Assembly: GCA_965222215.1 (NCBI GenBank)
Contig: OZ244931.1
Coordinates: forward strand, 3,720,001 to 3,784,000
Direction of reading: 5' to 3'
Length of the DNA stretch: 64,000 nucleotides
DNA from: JABJAG01 sp965222215
GTDB lineage: Bacteria > Pseudomonadota > Alphaproteobacteria > UBA6615
The notes below the pieces were generated by a model. It saw only the letters and a list, made by a program, of their open reading frames with translations, made no database searches and was not told the origin of the DNA. Position 1 is the first letter of the stretch. Each line of letters opens with the position of its first letter. A program made the position numbers and the translations under genes. This document shows, one piece after another, positions 52,676 to 61,741 of the stretch.

Positions 52676-53359
52676 ATGGATTACGTCATTCCGCCGCCCG
52701 AGCAGGCGTCGGTCGCCGTTGCGGGCTCCGACAAGCGCTTCCCGGTCCGCCGCATCTATTGCGTCGGCCGCAACTACGTCGCCCACATCCGCGAGATGGG
52801 CGGCGACGAGCGCGACCCGCCGTTCTACTTCTGCAAGCCCGCCGACGCGATCGTGCCGACGGGCGGCACCATCGACTACCCGCCGCAGACCTCCAACTTC
52901 CACTATGAGATGGAACTGGTCGCGGCGATCGGGAAAGGCGGTGCGAACATCTCCGAGGCCGACGCGCTCGACCATGTGTGGGGCTATGCGACCGGTCTCG
53001 ACATGACCCGCCGCGACGTTCAGATCGCCCACCGCGAGAAGGGCCGCCCGTGGGACATGGGCAAGGGCTTCGACCAGTCGGCCCCGTGCGGCGACATCCA
53101 TCCGGTCTCCGAAGTCGGCCACTTCCCGAAGGGGAATATCTGGCTGAAGGTCAATGGCGAGACCAAGCAGGATTCCGACCTGGAACTCATGATCTGGAAC
53201 CTGCCCGAAACCATCGCCAACCTGTCGGGCCTTGTGACCCTGGAACCGGGCGATCTGATCTATACCGGCACGCCCGACGGCGTCGGCCCGGTGGTCTCCG
53301 GCGACAAGATGCACGGTCACATCGATGGCCTGAGCGACATCGAGATCTCGGTCCGCTAG
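52676..53359 (+). CDS. Fumarylacetoacetate hydrolase family protein (FAHD1-like)
   Basis: A 227-residue single-domain FAH protein: IYCVGRNYVAHIREMG, FYFCKPADAIVPTGG, the metal-binding HYEMELVAAIGKGG, GYATGLDMTRRDVQ and LIYTGTPDGVGPV. This compact form matches FAHD1-type acylpyruvate hydrolase/oxaloacetate decarboxylases. The ATG at 52676 has GAGGTCAGGG upstream and gives the family length; an in-frame ATG 21 codons earlier is unlikely. It precedes xth by 5 bp. Confidence 0.88.
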   Translation: MDYVIPPPEQASVAVAGSDKRFPVRRIYCVGRNYVAHIREMGGDERDPPFYFCKPADAIVPTGGTIDYPPQTSNFHYEMELVAAIGKGGANISEADALDHVWGYATGLDMTRRDVQIAHREKGRPWDMGKGFDQSAPCGDIHPVSEVGHFPKGNIWLKVNGETKQDSDLELMIWNLPETIANLSGLVTLEPGDLIYTGTPDGVGPVVSGDKMHGHIDGLSDIEISVR

Positions 53360-53364
53360 CGCAC

Positions 53365-54150
53365 ATGCGCATCGCGACCTGGAACATCAACTCGGTCCGC
53401 GCCCGCGCGCATCTGCTCGCAGAGCTGGATGCCGCGGCCGCGGCCGATGTCGTTTGCCTGCAGGAAACCAAGGTCGCCGACGAGCTGTTCCCGCACGAGG
53501 CGATGGAGGCCCTTTACCCCCATCGCCATGTGCGCGGGATGAAGGCCTATAACGGGGTCGCGATCCTGTCGAAGATCCCCTTCACGGCCACGGGCGGCGA
53601 GGACTGGTGCGGCCGCGAGGACGCGCGACACGCCGTCGCCCGCTTCAAGGGGGGTGTCGAGCTCCATAATTTCTACGTGCCCGCGGGCGGCGACATTCCG
53701 GACCCGAAGGCCAACGACAAGTTCGCCCACAAGCTCAGTTTCCTCGACGAGGTGACGACGTGGATGAGCGCGCAGGCGTCGCCGCGGGCCAAGCGCATCC
53801 TCGTGGGCGACCTGAATGTCGCCCCGCAGGAGGCCGACGTCTGGTCGCACAAGCAGCTCCTGAACGTGGTCAGCCACACGCCGGTCGAGGTCGATGCGTT
53901 GGGCCGGGCGCAATCGGCCCACGACTGGGTCGATGCCGTGCGCCACTTCGCGCCCGACGAACAGCTTTATTCGTGGTGGAGCTACCGCGCGAAGGACTGG
54001 CGCGCCTCCGACCGGGGCCGCCGCCTCGACCACGTCTGGGTCACGCCCGCGCTGAAAGGCAAGCTCAGGTCGTTCGACATCCTGAAGGACGCCCGCGACT
54101 GGCCGAAAGCCTCCGACCACGTTCCGGTGATCGTCGACATCGACGTTTAG
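53365..54150 (+). CDS. xth: Exodeoxyribonuclease III
   Basis: A 261-residue class II AP endonuclease/3'-5' exonuclease for base-excision repair. Motifs are TWNINSVRAR, CLQETKV (metal-binding Glu), GDLNVAPQEADVW, YSWWSYRAKDWRASDRGRRLDHVW and SDHVPV with the catalytic aspartate-histidine pair. The ATG is five bases after the FAH gene. It continues the ftsK-lolA-xth order common in Rhodospirillales-type genomes. Confidence 0.93.
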   Translation: MRIATWNINSVRARAHLLAELDAAAAADVVCLQETKVADELFPHEAMEALYPHRHVRGMKAYNGVAILSKIPFTATGGEDWCGREDARHAVARFKGGVELHNFYVPAGGDIPDPKANDKFAHKLSFLDEVTTWMSAQASPRAKRILVGDLNVAPQEADVWSHKQLLNVVSHTPVEVDALGRAQSAHDWVDAVRHFAPDEQLYSWWSYRAKDWRASDRGRRLDHVWVTPALKGKLRSFDILKDARDWPKASDHVPVIVDIDV

Positions 54151-54187
54151 TCAGCTTGCGGATCCGCCCTCGGTCCCCGAAACAACC

Positions 54188-54688
54188 TTATACTGAGCCC
54201 GTCGAAGAAGCCCGGTACATGAAATAGCGATCCGCCGGCACCCCGTCGGGCAACGGCAACGCGTCCCAGCCGGCGTCCGGGAACGGGTTGTTCGCCGCCA
54301 GCACCGCGCCCGGCGCGAGCAGCGGCTGCAGAAGCGGTATCAGCGCGGCCGTCAACGGCGCGTCTTCCGCCGTGCCGGTACCGAGATCCGAATGCACCAG
54401 CGCCACACCACCCGCGAACCTTTGCGCCATCGCGGCCAGCGAATCGGTCGCCTCGCCGACGACCATGTGGTCGGCGTCCGGTGTCGATTTCGGGTTGGCG
54501 TTCACCGCCCGGTCGAACACGAAGATTTCCCGGTCCGGCAGGATTTCGCGCAAATGGTCGAAGGTGCGGCCGTTGCCCAGGCCAAGGTCGAAGACCACGC
54601 CCGGAACGCCTGAAATCATCTCCGCCGCGGCATTCAGGCAGTCGCGCTGCGCCTGCATGCGACGGATGAAACTGTCGAGGCGGCTCAA
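54188..54688 (-). CDS. Small class I SAM-dependent methyltransferase (Methyltransf_17-like)
   Basis: A 166-residue protein starting MSRLDSFIRRMQAQRDCL, with the SAM-binding loop FDLGLGNGRTFDHL and acidic end of strand two (EIFVFDRAV). The rest, VALVHSDLGTGT and LAANNPFPD, completes a short Rossmann methyltransferase fold. The substrate is unknown. Its last codons run into a 15-base sequence almost identical to the arm of the repeat at 23805. Its start overlaps the stop of the cyclic-nucleotide-binding gene by four bases. Confidence 0.78.
   Translation of the reverse strand: MSRLDSFIRRMQAQRDCLNAAAEMISGVPGVVFDLGLGNGRTFDHLREILPDREIFVFDRAVNANPKSTPDADHMVVGEATDSLAAMAQRFAGGVALVHSDLGTGTAEDAPLTAALIPLLQPLLAPGAVLAANNPFPDAGWDALPLPDGVPADRYFMYRASSTGSV
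54193..54207. repeat. Half-site of the CTGAGCC[T/C]GTCGAAG repeat
   Basis: A 14/15 match to the left arm at 23805-23819, without its partner arm. It forms the final codons of the minus-strand methyltransferase gene and so may mark an insertion that reshaped its C-terminus. Confidence 0.65.
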
Positions 54689-55137
54689 CTCTTTTGCGCC
54701 AGCGCCTCGCGCAGCTGCTGGGTCGTGTGCTCCAGCCGCGCCGCCAGCTCGCGCATGATCTCGACCGACATTTCAGGAAATTCCGCCACGAGCCGGAAGA
54801 ACAAATCCTTGGTGATGCGAAGCGTCACTGTCTTCGCGGACGCCTTGACGGTCGCGGTGCGGGGCACGTCGCACAGGATCGCAATCTCGCCGACGAAATC
54901 GTTCCGGCCCAGGGTCGCGACCTCGAGCTCGCCGCTGTCGGTATCGACGATCACCTTCGCTTCGCCCTCGACGATGATGTAGGCCGCATCGCCTACATCG
55001 CCCTGACGAAAGAATATCTGGTCGGCCTCATACGTGATGCGTTCTGCGGTGAACGCAAGCAGCTTGAGCTTCGAAGGCTCCAGCTTGGCGAACAGCGGAA
55101 TGTTCCGCAGCAGTTCGACTTCTTCGTTCAGGCTCAC
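54685..55137 (-). CDS. Cyclic nucleotide-binding domain protein
   Basis: A 150-residue single cNMP-binding beta-barrel with no DNA-binding helix-turn-helix. The phosphate-binding cassette is FVGEIAILCDVPRTATVKA, close to the Crp/PKA consensus, and the chain begins in the usual way for this domain (LRNIPLFAKLEPSKLKLLAF). A helical tail (MRELAARLEHTTQQLREAL) could form a coiled coil. It lies 55 bp after the ABC transporter gene in the same operon, so it may regulate that transporter by binding cAMP or c-di-GMP-like ligands (inferred). Confidence 0.88.
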   Translation of the reverse strand: MSLNEEVELLRNIPLFAKLEPSKLKLLAFTAERITYEADQIFFRQGDVGDAAYIIVEGEAKVIVDTDSGELEVATLGRNDFVGEIAILCDVPRTATVKASAKTVTLRITKDLFFRLVAEFPEMSVEIMRELAARLEHTTQQLREALAQKS

Positions 55138-55192
55138 GACTTGATTCTCCCCGTCGCGGACATTGTCCGCACACCTATTTCAACACACCGCA

Positions 55193-57871
55193 TCAGGCCG
55201 ATTCCAGCAGGGCGTGCAACGCGGTGCCTTCCTTGTCCAGTTCCTCGTATCCGCCTTCTTCCGCCAGGCGACCATCGTCGAGAACGACCACACGGTCGAA
55301 CTTCGATGCCATGGGCACCCGGTTGACGATCCACACGACGCCCTTGCGCTCGCGCGCCTCGAGGATTTTTTCCGCCAGACGATCCTGCGCCGACGGGTCG
55401 AGTGCCGACGTCGATTCGTTGAGGATCAGCACGTCGGGCCGCTTCAGCAGGGCGCGGGCGATGCCGAGTTTCTGCCGCTGCGCACTCGACAGGCGCGCCC
55501 CGCCGACGCCGACCTGGAACTCCAGCCCCGCCTCCAGGACCGCGCCGCGCAGGCCGAGGTTGTCCAGCGTGTCGGCAATCAGGGCGCCAATCCGCTTGCC
55601 GCCCTCGGCCTGACCGTAGACGAGCTTGCCGAACAGGATGTTGTCCTGCAACGACCCGGCGGCGTTGTAGCGCTCAGGGTCGAAGAACTCGACGGCGCCC
55701 TTGAGGTCTTCCGGGAGCTTCTCCGCAAAGATCTCGCGCGCCTTCATGACCTTGGCCTGCAGGTCCTCGGTCAGCACGCCGAGACGATGCTGCGCGACCA
55801 CTACCTTGAACGGCAGCGACAGGAGCGCCGTGCGGTCCTCCGGTTTCATCTCGTCGTAGGAGTGACGGTCGGTGCGCGACAGCAGTGTCTTGAATTCCGG
55901 GAGATCCTCGGAGCTGATGAACGAGTACTGCTCGAAGAATTCGTGGCCCGGCGGCAGGTCCGCGAAGATTTCGATCATCGTCTCTGCGACTTCCCGGCCG
56001 GCTTTCAGCAGGTCGTCGATCAGGTCGGCCTCGCGCAGAACCTCGAGTACGTAGTCGTTTTCCGCCATGCGGTCGTGGTCGAACGCATCGCCCACCGTCG
56101 TGCCGAACAGCAGGTTTTCGGCCAGGCTGGCGTTGGTGTTGTAGATCGCGCGGTCGAACTTCTCGACAAGGCCGCGATACTCATCCTCGTTCAGGCGGTC
56201 AGACAGCCCGGCACGGGCCTTGAGCGCGGCTTCCGCGATGTCCGGCCGTAAATCCGGATCGATCGTCCCGCGCAGGCCCAGATTGTAAATGTCGTCCGAC
56301 AGCTCGACCGTCTCCAGGACGTCGATCACTTTCGCAAACAGCTCGGTGGCATCGCTGACACCGGCCGCATCGTAGTCGATCCAGTCGGCATGGAAGTCGA
56401 AATCGATGTTGCCGGCGTTGGCCGCCTCGGCAAAATCGCGCTGGCGCTTGGCTTCTTCCTCGTCGTCGTAGGACGCCGGGCGCAGGGGGCGGTACTTCAG
56501 GCCATACAACAGGTTGTCGCGCACCGAGGCGGATTGCAGGAACGGCGACGACGACACATAGGTCAAGCGGCGGCCGGTTACGGCCTCGGGCAGCTCGACG
56601 ATGTTCTGGCCCGCGACCTTCAGCTGGCCGGACGACGGGTTCGCCAGCCGGGCGAGCAGCATGCCGAAATACTCCTTGCCGCTGCTGCCGGCGCCGGCAA
56701 CCGCGACGTTTCCGCCCACGGCGAGATTGACGCTGAGGTTGGCGAGGCGGCGCACCTCGTCCTCGTCGACGAGACTGACGTTCGAGAACTCGATGTCGCC
56801 ATCGATGGGTTTCACGACATCTGATTCAGCGTGCTGGAGCTCTTCCTCCAGCATGTCCGGCACCTCGAACTGGCTGACGACCTGTTCGTATTTCACGCGG
56901 GCGTCGGCCTGCTGCTGGTACCAGTTCAACAACTCTTTCCATGGCGACGACATCTCGCGATGGGCGCCGATGACCGCAACAAGCTGACCGATATCGAGCT
57001 TGCCGTCGATGACCAGAAGACCGCCGAAAAGATAGAAGAGGAAGGGGGCAAGTTTATCGAGGAAGTTGTTGATAAACTTGATCATGTACTTCCGCTGAAA
57101 GATCTCGAAGCGGATGTTGTAGATATTGCCGAGCCGGTCGGCGAAGCGCGCCAGCTCGAGGTTCGAGGTGTCGTTGGCGTGAATGTCGACGATGCCGCCG
57201 ACGGTCTCGCCGACATGGTCGGACAGGTGCCGGATCTGGCGCAGGCGCGCCTTGCCGAGCGCGCTCACCTTCTTCTGGAGGCGCGGCACGACATAGATTT
57301 GCAGCGGATAGAATGCCGCGGCGGCCACGCCCAGCATCGGATCCTGCACGATGATGAAGCCGATCGCGACCAGCAGCAGGCCGCCCTGGAAGATCGGGTC
57401 GACCACGGCCCCCACGAAGAACGCGCCGATGGGCTCGGACTCCGCCGTGATCATCGAGATGATCTCGCCCTGGCTCGCTTTCTTGAAGTGGGGAATCGGG
57501 AACCGCAGGACGCGCGAGAAAAGCGAGTAGCGCAACCGGCGCAGCAATTGCTCGGCCGTTCGGCCCTTGGTCGTGTTGATGTGGAACTTCAGCCCGTTGT
57601 TGACCACCACCAGCGACAGGAACAACAGGCAGAGAATGACCAGGAAAGTCGATTGCGACACATCGAATGGAACTTCCGTGATCCCCAGAAGGGCCAGCGA
57701 GTAGACCTCCTGCGCCGCGCCGAGCGCACGGTTGATGATCTGCTTCGGCAGGTCGAGCAGCATGAAGCCGATCGGCCAGGACAGAACGACGAAGATCAGG
57801 ATGTAGAGTTGCCGCCGGCCGCTATACCGCAGGACGAAGCTGTACATGCTCCGTTCCAGTTTCTCGCTCAC
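55193..57871 (-). CDS. ABC transporter with unusual, expanded nucleotide-binding domain
   Basis: An 892-residue exporter-like ABC protein. About 330 residues of six-helix transmembrane domain come first, then a nucleotide-binding region of over 500 residues. Walker A is GAGSSGKE (E400 in place of S/T), the signature is LSSAQ (794-798), Walker B is VLILNES (N818 in place of D; E819 kept), D-loop SALD, and the switch histidine is N850. The Q-loop-to-helix motif [AG]S-x2-[DE]N-[IL]-L-[YF]-G occurs three times (448-457, 581-590, 739-748). Normal half-transporters are near 580-600 residues. GTG start with GGGGAG upstream. Confidence 0.85.
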   Translation of the reverse strand: MSEKLERSMYSFVLRYSGRRQLYILIFVVLSWPIGFMLLDLPKQIINRALGAAQEVYSLALLGITEVPFDVSQSTFLVILCLLFLSLVVVNNGLKFHINTTKGRTAEQLLRRLRYSLFSRVLRFPIPHFKKASQGEIISMITAESEPIGAFFVGAVVDPIFQGGLLLVAIGFIIVQDPMLGVAAAAFYPLQIYVVPRLQKKVSALGKARLRQIRHLSDHVGETVGGIVDIHANDTSNLELARFADRLGNIYNIRFEIFQRKYMIKFINNFLDKLAPFLFYLFGGLLVIDGKLDIGQLVAVIGAHREMSSPWKELLNWYQQQADARVKYEQVVSQFEVPDMLEEELQHAESDVVKPIDGDIEFSNVSLVDEDEVRRLANLSVNLAVGGNVAVAGAGSSGKEYFGMLLARLANPSSGQLKVAGQNIVELPEAVTGRRLTYVSSSPFLQSASVRDNLLYGLKYRPLRPASYDDEEEAKRQRDFAEAANAGNIDFDFHADWIDYDAAGVSDATELFAKVIDVLETVELSDDIYNLGLRGTIDPDLRPDIAEAALKARAGLSDRLNEDEYRGLVEKFDRAIYNTNASLAENLLFGTTVGDAFDHDRMAENDYVLEVLREADLIDDLLKAGREVAETMIEIFADLPPGHEFFEQYSFISSEDLPEFKTLLSRTDRHSYDEMKPEDRTALLSLPFKVVVAQHRLGVLTEDLQAKVMKAREIFAEKLPEDLKGAVEFFDPERYNAAGSLQDNILFGKLVYGQAEGGKRIGALIADTLDNLGLRGAVLEAGLEFQVGVGGARLSSAQRQKLGIARALLKRPDVLILNESTSALDPSAQDRLAEKILEARERKGVVWIVNRVPMASKFDRVVVLDDGRLAEEGGYEELDKEGTALHALLESA

Positions 57872-58044
57872 GCACTTCTCCCCGAACGGCCCAAACCCAC
57901 CGGCGCAAACACTAGCGCATCGGCGCAGCGGGGGTAATACCGTATTAGGCTTGCCGGATTTTCGCCCGAATTCAATGGCTTCCTGATCCATACACGGATG
58001 TGCCATATTCCGCGCCGAAACGCGGCCAGGCAAAGGAGCTGTAT

Positions 58045-59304
58045 ATGCCCAACCGCAATCGGCGAGTTCTGATCTACAGCCATGACACCTTCGGTCTCGG
58101 CCACCTGCGCCGCTGCCGTGCCATCGCCCATGCGCTGGTCCAGCACGACCCGGGCATGAGCGTGCTGATCCTTTCCGGCTCTCCGATCATCGGCAATTTC
58201 GAGTTCCGCGAGCGCGTCGACTTCGTGCGCATCCCCGGCGTCATCAAGCTGCAGAACGGCGAATACACGCCGCTGAAGTTGCCCATGGACATCGAGGAAA
58301 CCGTGACGCTGCGCGCCAACATCATCCGCCACACAGCGCTGTCCTACGAACCGGACGTGTTCATCGTCGACAAGGAGCCGCACGGCATGCGCGGCGAGGT
58401 TCTCGACACGCTGGAAGCGCTGAAGGATCGCGGCACCCAGCTCGTCCTCGGACTGCGCGACATCCTCGACGATCCGGTGCTGCTGGCACCCGAGTGGCAG
58501 AACAAGAACGTGCTGCCCGCGCTGGAGAATCTCTACGACGAGATCTGGATCTACGGCCTGCCGCAGGTCTCCAACCCGCTCGAGGGGCTCGACCTGCCGC
58601 AGAAGGTCGCCCGCAAGACCGTCTACACCGGCTATCTGCGCCGTGCGCTGCGCACCAGCACGCAGGCGCCCGACGAGATGCCGTTCGGCGGCAAGCCCTA
58701 CATTCTCGTCACGGCCGGCGGCGGCGGAGACGGTGAACAGATGTTCGACTGGGTTCTGCGCGCCTACGAGAACGATCCGGCTCAACCGGTTCCGGCCTTT
58801 TTCGTGTTCGGCCCGTTCCTCGATCCGGACCTCCAGGCCCAGTTCAGCGCGCGCATGGAGAGACTCGACAACGTCGAATCGATCACCTTCGATAACCACC
58901 CCGAAGCCTTCATATCCAACGCGAGCGGCATCGTCGCCATGGGCGGCTACAACACGTTCTGCGAAATCCTGTCCTTCGACAAGCCCGCGTTGATCGTGCC
59001 CCGGACGAAGCCGCGCCTGGAACAGTTCCTGCGCGCCTCGCGGATGCAGGACATGGGTCTGGTGAAAATGCTGCTGCCCGATGCGCCTGAAGTCACCGCC
59101 GGATCGCAGGAGGACTGGCAGATCATGGCCACGGCCCTGCGCCACCTGCCGCAGCAGAGCGTGCCGTCCGAGGTCATCGTGCCGGGCCTGCTCGACGGGC
59201 TGCGCAACGTGAACCGGCTTGTCGATATCGCCGCCGGCCGGCGGCGGGCGCGCATGCGGCTGGTCGAGGACGCCGACGACCGGCAGCGCGCCGGGCAATC
59301 GTGA
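58045..59304 (+). CDS. MurG-like (GT28-type) glycosyltransferase 1
   Basis: A 419-residue GT-B protein. The N-terminus has the MurG-type loop SHDTFGLGHLRR, and the C-terminal donor half has ILVTAGGGGDGEQMF and AMGGYNTFCEIL followed by VPRTKPRLEQFLRA, which resembles the UDP-sugar site of MurG. An AAGGAG ribosome site precedes the ATG. It starts an operon divergent from the ABC transporter gene (173-bp gap). A paralogue is at 62330. Acceptor unknown. Confidence 0.8.
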   Translation: MPNRNRRVLIYSHDTFGLGHLRRCRAIAHALVQHDPGMSVLILSGSPIIGNFEFRERVDFVRIPGVIKLQNGEYTPLKLPMDIEETVTLRANIIRHTALSYEPDVFIVDKEPHGMRGEVLDTLEALKDRGTQLVLGLRDILDDPVLLAPEWQNKNVLPALENLYDEIWIYGLPQVSNPLEGLDLPQKVARKTVYTGYLRRALRTSTQAPDEMPFGGKPYILVTAGGGGDGEQMFDWVLRAYENDPAQPVPAFFVFGPFLDPDLQAQFSARMERLDNVESITFDNHPEAFISNASGIVAMGGYNTFCEILSFDKPALIVPRTKPRLEQFLRASRMQDMGLVKMLLPDAPEVTAGSQEDWQIMATALRHLPQQSVPSEVIVPGLLDGLRNVNRLVDIAAGRRRARMRLVEDADDRQRAGQS

Positions 59305-60582
59305 GTGGCCGCCGCGCCGACAGAAGCTTCGCCTGCCGCGCCTGAGCAGGGCCGCATCGCCGTTGTCCTGAAGGGGTATCCCCGCCTGTCCGAGACATTC
59401 GTGGCGCAGGAGCTTCTGGGCCTCGAAAAGCGCGGCCTGAAGCTGGACATCCACTCGCTTCGCGCTCCCTACGACCCCACAACACATCCCATCCATGGCG
59501 AGATCCGGGCGGGGGTGAATTATCTGCCCGAATATCTCTGGCGCGCGCCGCGTCGCGTCTTCGCCGCCTGGCGGCGGGCGCGCAAATTGCCCGGCTATGC
59601 CAGGGCCCGGCAGCAGTTCCGGGCCGACTACGCGCGCGACCGGACGCCCAATCGCGTGCGCCGCTTCGGGCAGGCTTGCGTGCTCGCAGGCGACATGTCC
59701 GACGATACGGCGATGGTCTACGCGCATTTTCTCCACACGCCTGCATCCGTCGCGCGGTACGCGGCGGCCATGCGCGGCCTGCCGTTCGCTGTGTCGGCGC
59801 ATGCAAAAGACATCTGGACCACACCGGCGTGGGACAAGAGGCAGAAGTTGGCCGACGCCCAATGGGTCACGACCTGCACGCGCTACGGCGCGGAGCATTT
59901 GCGCGACGTGGCGGCCGGGCGCGGCACGGTTCACCTGAACTATCACGGGGTGGATGTGACCCGTTTCTTCGGCGGGAACACCGCACCGGACGGTACCGGC
60001 GACGGCCCTCTTCTGATCGCGTCGGTCGGCCGCCTGGTCGTGAAAAAGGGGTACAGCGATCTCTTGAACGCGCTCGCGCGGTTGCCGGAAGGCATTGACT
60101 GGCGGTTCGAACATATCGGCGGCGGCGATCTGGAAAAACCGCTCGCGGCGCAGGCGGACCGGCTGGAAATCGCCGACCGCATCACATGGCACGGCCGCCG
60201 GCCGCAAAGCGACGTGCGGGCGCTGCTGGCCCGCGCGGACATGTTCGTGCTGGCCAGCACGATCGCGAAAGACGGCGACCGGGACGGCCTGCCCAACGTG
60301 CTGATGGAAGCGCAGGCAGTCGGCGTTGCATGTATTTCGACCGCCATCTCGGCGATCCCCGAGCTCATTATCGACGGCGAGACGGGCCGGCTCGTCCCGG
60401 CAGGAGACCCGGACGCGCTCGCCGCCGCCATCGCGGAACTCGCGCACGACAGCGATGCCCGCGCACGCCTCGCGGCCGCCGGCGCACGGCGCGTGCGCGC
60501 GGAGTTCGGGCTGGACGAAGGTCTCGATTTCATCGCGGCGGAGCTCGGCGGCACGGCCCGCCGGACGCGCACGGCAGCCTGA
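59305..60582 (+). CDS. GT4 glycosyltransferase
   Basis: A 425-residue GT-B protein with GTG start directly after the previous stop. It opens IAVVLKGYPRLSETFVAQELLGLEKRG, the pattern of colanic-acid-type transferases, then VSAHAKDIWTTPAWDK. The donor half has SVGRLVVKKGYSDLLNAL and DRDGLPNVLMEAQAVGVACIST with the E-x7-E-like element. It adds a sugar on the cytosolic side of the membrane. Confidence 0.85.
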   Translation: MAAAPTEASPAAPEQGRIAVVLKGYPRLSETFVAQELLGLEKRGLKLDIHSLRAPYDPTTHPIHGEIRAGVNYLPEYLWRAPRRVFAAWRRARKLPGYARARQQFRADYARDRTPNRVRRFGQACVLAGDMSDDTAMVYAHFLHTPASVARYAAAMRGLPFAVSAHAKDIWTTPAWDKRQKLADAQWVTTCTRYGAEHLRDVAAGRGTVHLNYHGVDVTRFFGGNTAPDGTGDGPLLIASVGRLVVKKGYSDLLNALARLPEGIDWRFEHIGGGDLEKPLAAQADRLEIADRITWHGRRPQSDVRALLARADMFVLASTIAKDGDRDGLPNVLMEAQAVGVACISTAISAIPELIIDGETGRLVPAGDPDALAAAIAELAHDSDARARLAAAGARRVRAEFGLDEGLDFIAAELGGTARRTRTAA

Positions 60583-60583
60583 C

Positions 60584-61741
60584 ATGCGCGTCGCGTTCTA
60601 CGCCCCGATGAAGCCACCCGACCACCCGGTTCCGTCTGGCGACCGGCACCTGGCCCGGCTGTTCCTGAAAGCGCTTCGTCACGCCGGTCACACCACCGAG
60701 CTGGCTTCCCGTTTCGTGAGCCGCGACGGACAAGGTGACCCCAACCGCCAGGCCCGCCTGCGCGATCTCGGTGAAAAGCTCGCCGCGCGGCTGGCGCGAA
60801 AACTCGCAGCCCGGCCCGTGCACGAGCGACCCGAGGCCTGGCTGACCTATCACGTCTATCACAAGACCCCGGACTGGATCGGCCCGCACATCGCCGACAC
60901 GTTCAACATCCCCTACCTGATCGCCGAAGCCTCGTCCGCGCCGAAACGTGCGGGAGGGCCGTGGAATATCGGCTACGAAGGCGCAAACGCCGCCATCGCG
61001 CGCGCCGACGCGATCCTCACCCTCAACAGCGACGACTGGGACTGCCTGCAACCGGTGGTCCGCGAGCCGGTCCTGCACCGGCGATTGTTCCCGTTTGTCG
61101 ATGCCGCCGCATTCGATGCGCCCCGCGCCCGGCGCGCGAATCTGCGCGCCGCGCTCGCCGCCCGTGGCGGCTGGCCCGGGGACACAACGCTCCTTCTCGC
61201 CGTCGGCATGATGCGACCTGGCGACAAGGAGGCGTCGTATACGGTTTTGGCCGACGCGGTGAAAGCGCTCCCCGCCGACGGCTGGCGCCTGCTGATTGCG
61301 GGAGACGGTCCGCGGCGCAGCAATGTGGAAGCGATGTTCGAGGATGCGGCACCCGACAGGGTTACCTTCCTGGGTGCGCTCGACGCCGGCGAACTGGCGG
61401 ACGTCTACGCCGCCTGCGATATCCTCACATGGCCCGCCATCAACGAAGCCTTCGGGATCGCACTGCTGGAGGCCCAGGCCGCCGGGCTGCCGGTGGTCGC
61501 CGGCAAACAGCGCGGCGTGCCCGACATCGTGGCCCCGGGCGTCACGGGCCTGCTGCCCGCCCCCGGGGATGCCGACGCGTTCGCCCAGGCCATTGCACGC
61601 CTGCTTGACGACGCGGCGCTGCGCACGGCGCTCGGCGAGGCCGCCGCACGGCGCGTGCGCGAGCAGTACGACGTTCCCACCGCCGCCGCGAAACTGGACA
61701 CGACCCTGAAAACCGTCGCGACCGTGGTGCGCGCCGCATGA
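60584..61741 (+). CDS. GT4 glycosyltransferase
   Basis: A 385-residue GT-B protein. It begins MRVAFYAPMKPPDHPVPSGDR, a distinct but recurring opening in polysaccharide operons. The C-terminal half holds LLAVGMMRPGDKEASYTVL and EAFGIALLEAQAAGLPVVAG, the E-x7-E donor site. It follows the previous gene by one base and its TGA overlaps the next ATG, so all three are one transcript. Confidence 0.85.
   Translation: MRVAFYAPMKPPDHPVPSGDRHLARLFLKALRHAGHTTELASRFVSRDGQGDPNRQARLRDLGEKLAARLARKLAARPVHERPEAWLTYHVYHKTPDWIGPHIADTFNIPYLIAEASSAPKRAGGPWNIGYEGANAAIARADAILTLNSDDWDCLQPVVREPVLHRRLFPFVDAAAFDAPRARRANLRAALAARGGWPGDTTLLLAVGMMRPGDKEASYTVLADAVKALPADGWRLLIAGDGPRRSNVEAMFEDAAPDRVTFLGALDAGELADVYAACDILTWPAINEAFGIALLEAQAAGLPVVAGKQRGVPDIVAPGVTGLLPAPGDADAFAQAIARLLDDAALRTALGEAAARRVREQYDVPTAAAKLDTTLKTVATVVRAA

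Noticed and set aside
57872..58033. N-terminal extension of the ABC transporter to 58033
   Set aside because: It would add residues without transporter character, while the GTG at 57871 has a GGGGAG site and gives a normal first helix.
57868..60585. 905-codon minus-strand open frame over two glycosyltransferase genes
   Set aside because: Same reason: antisense to conserved motifs on the other strand, no recognisable domain.
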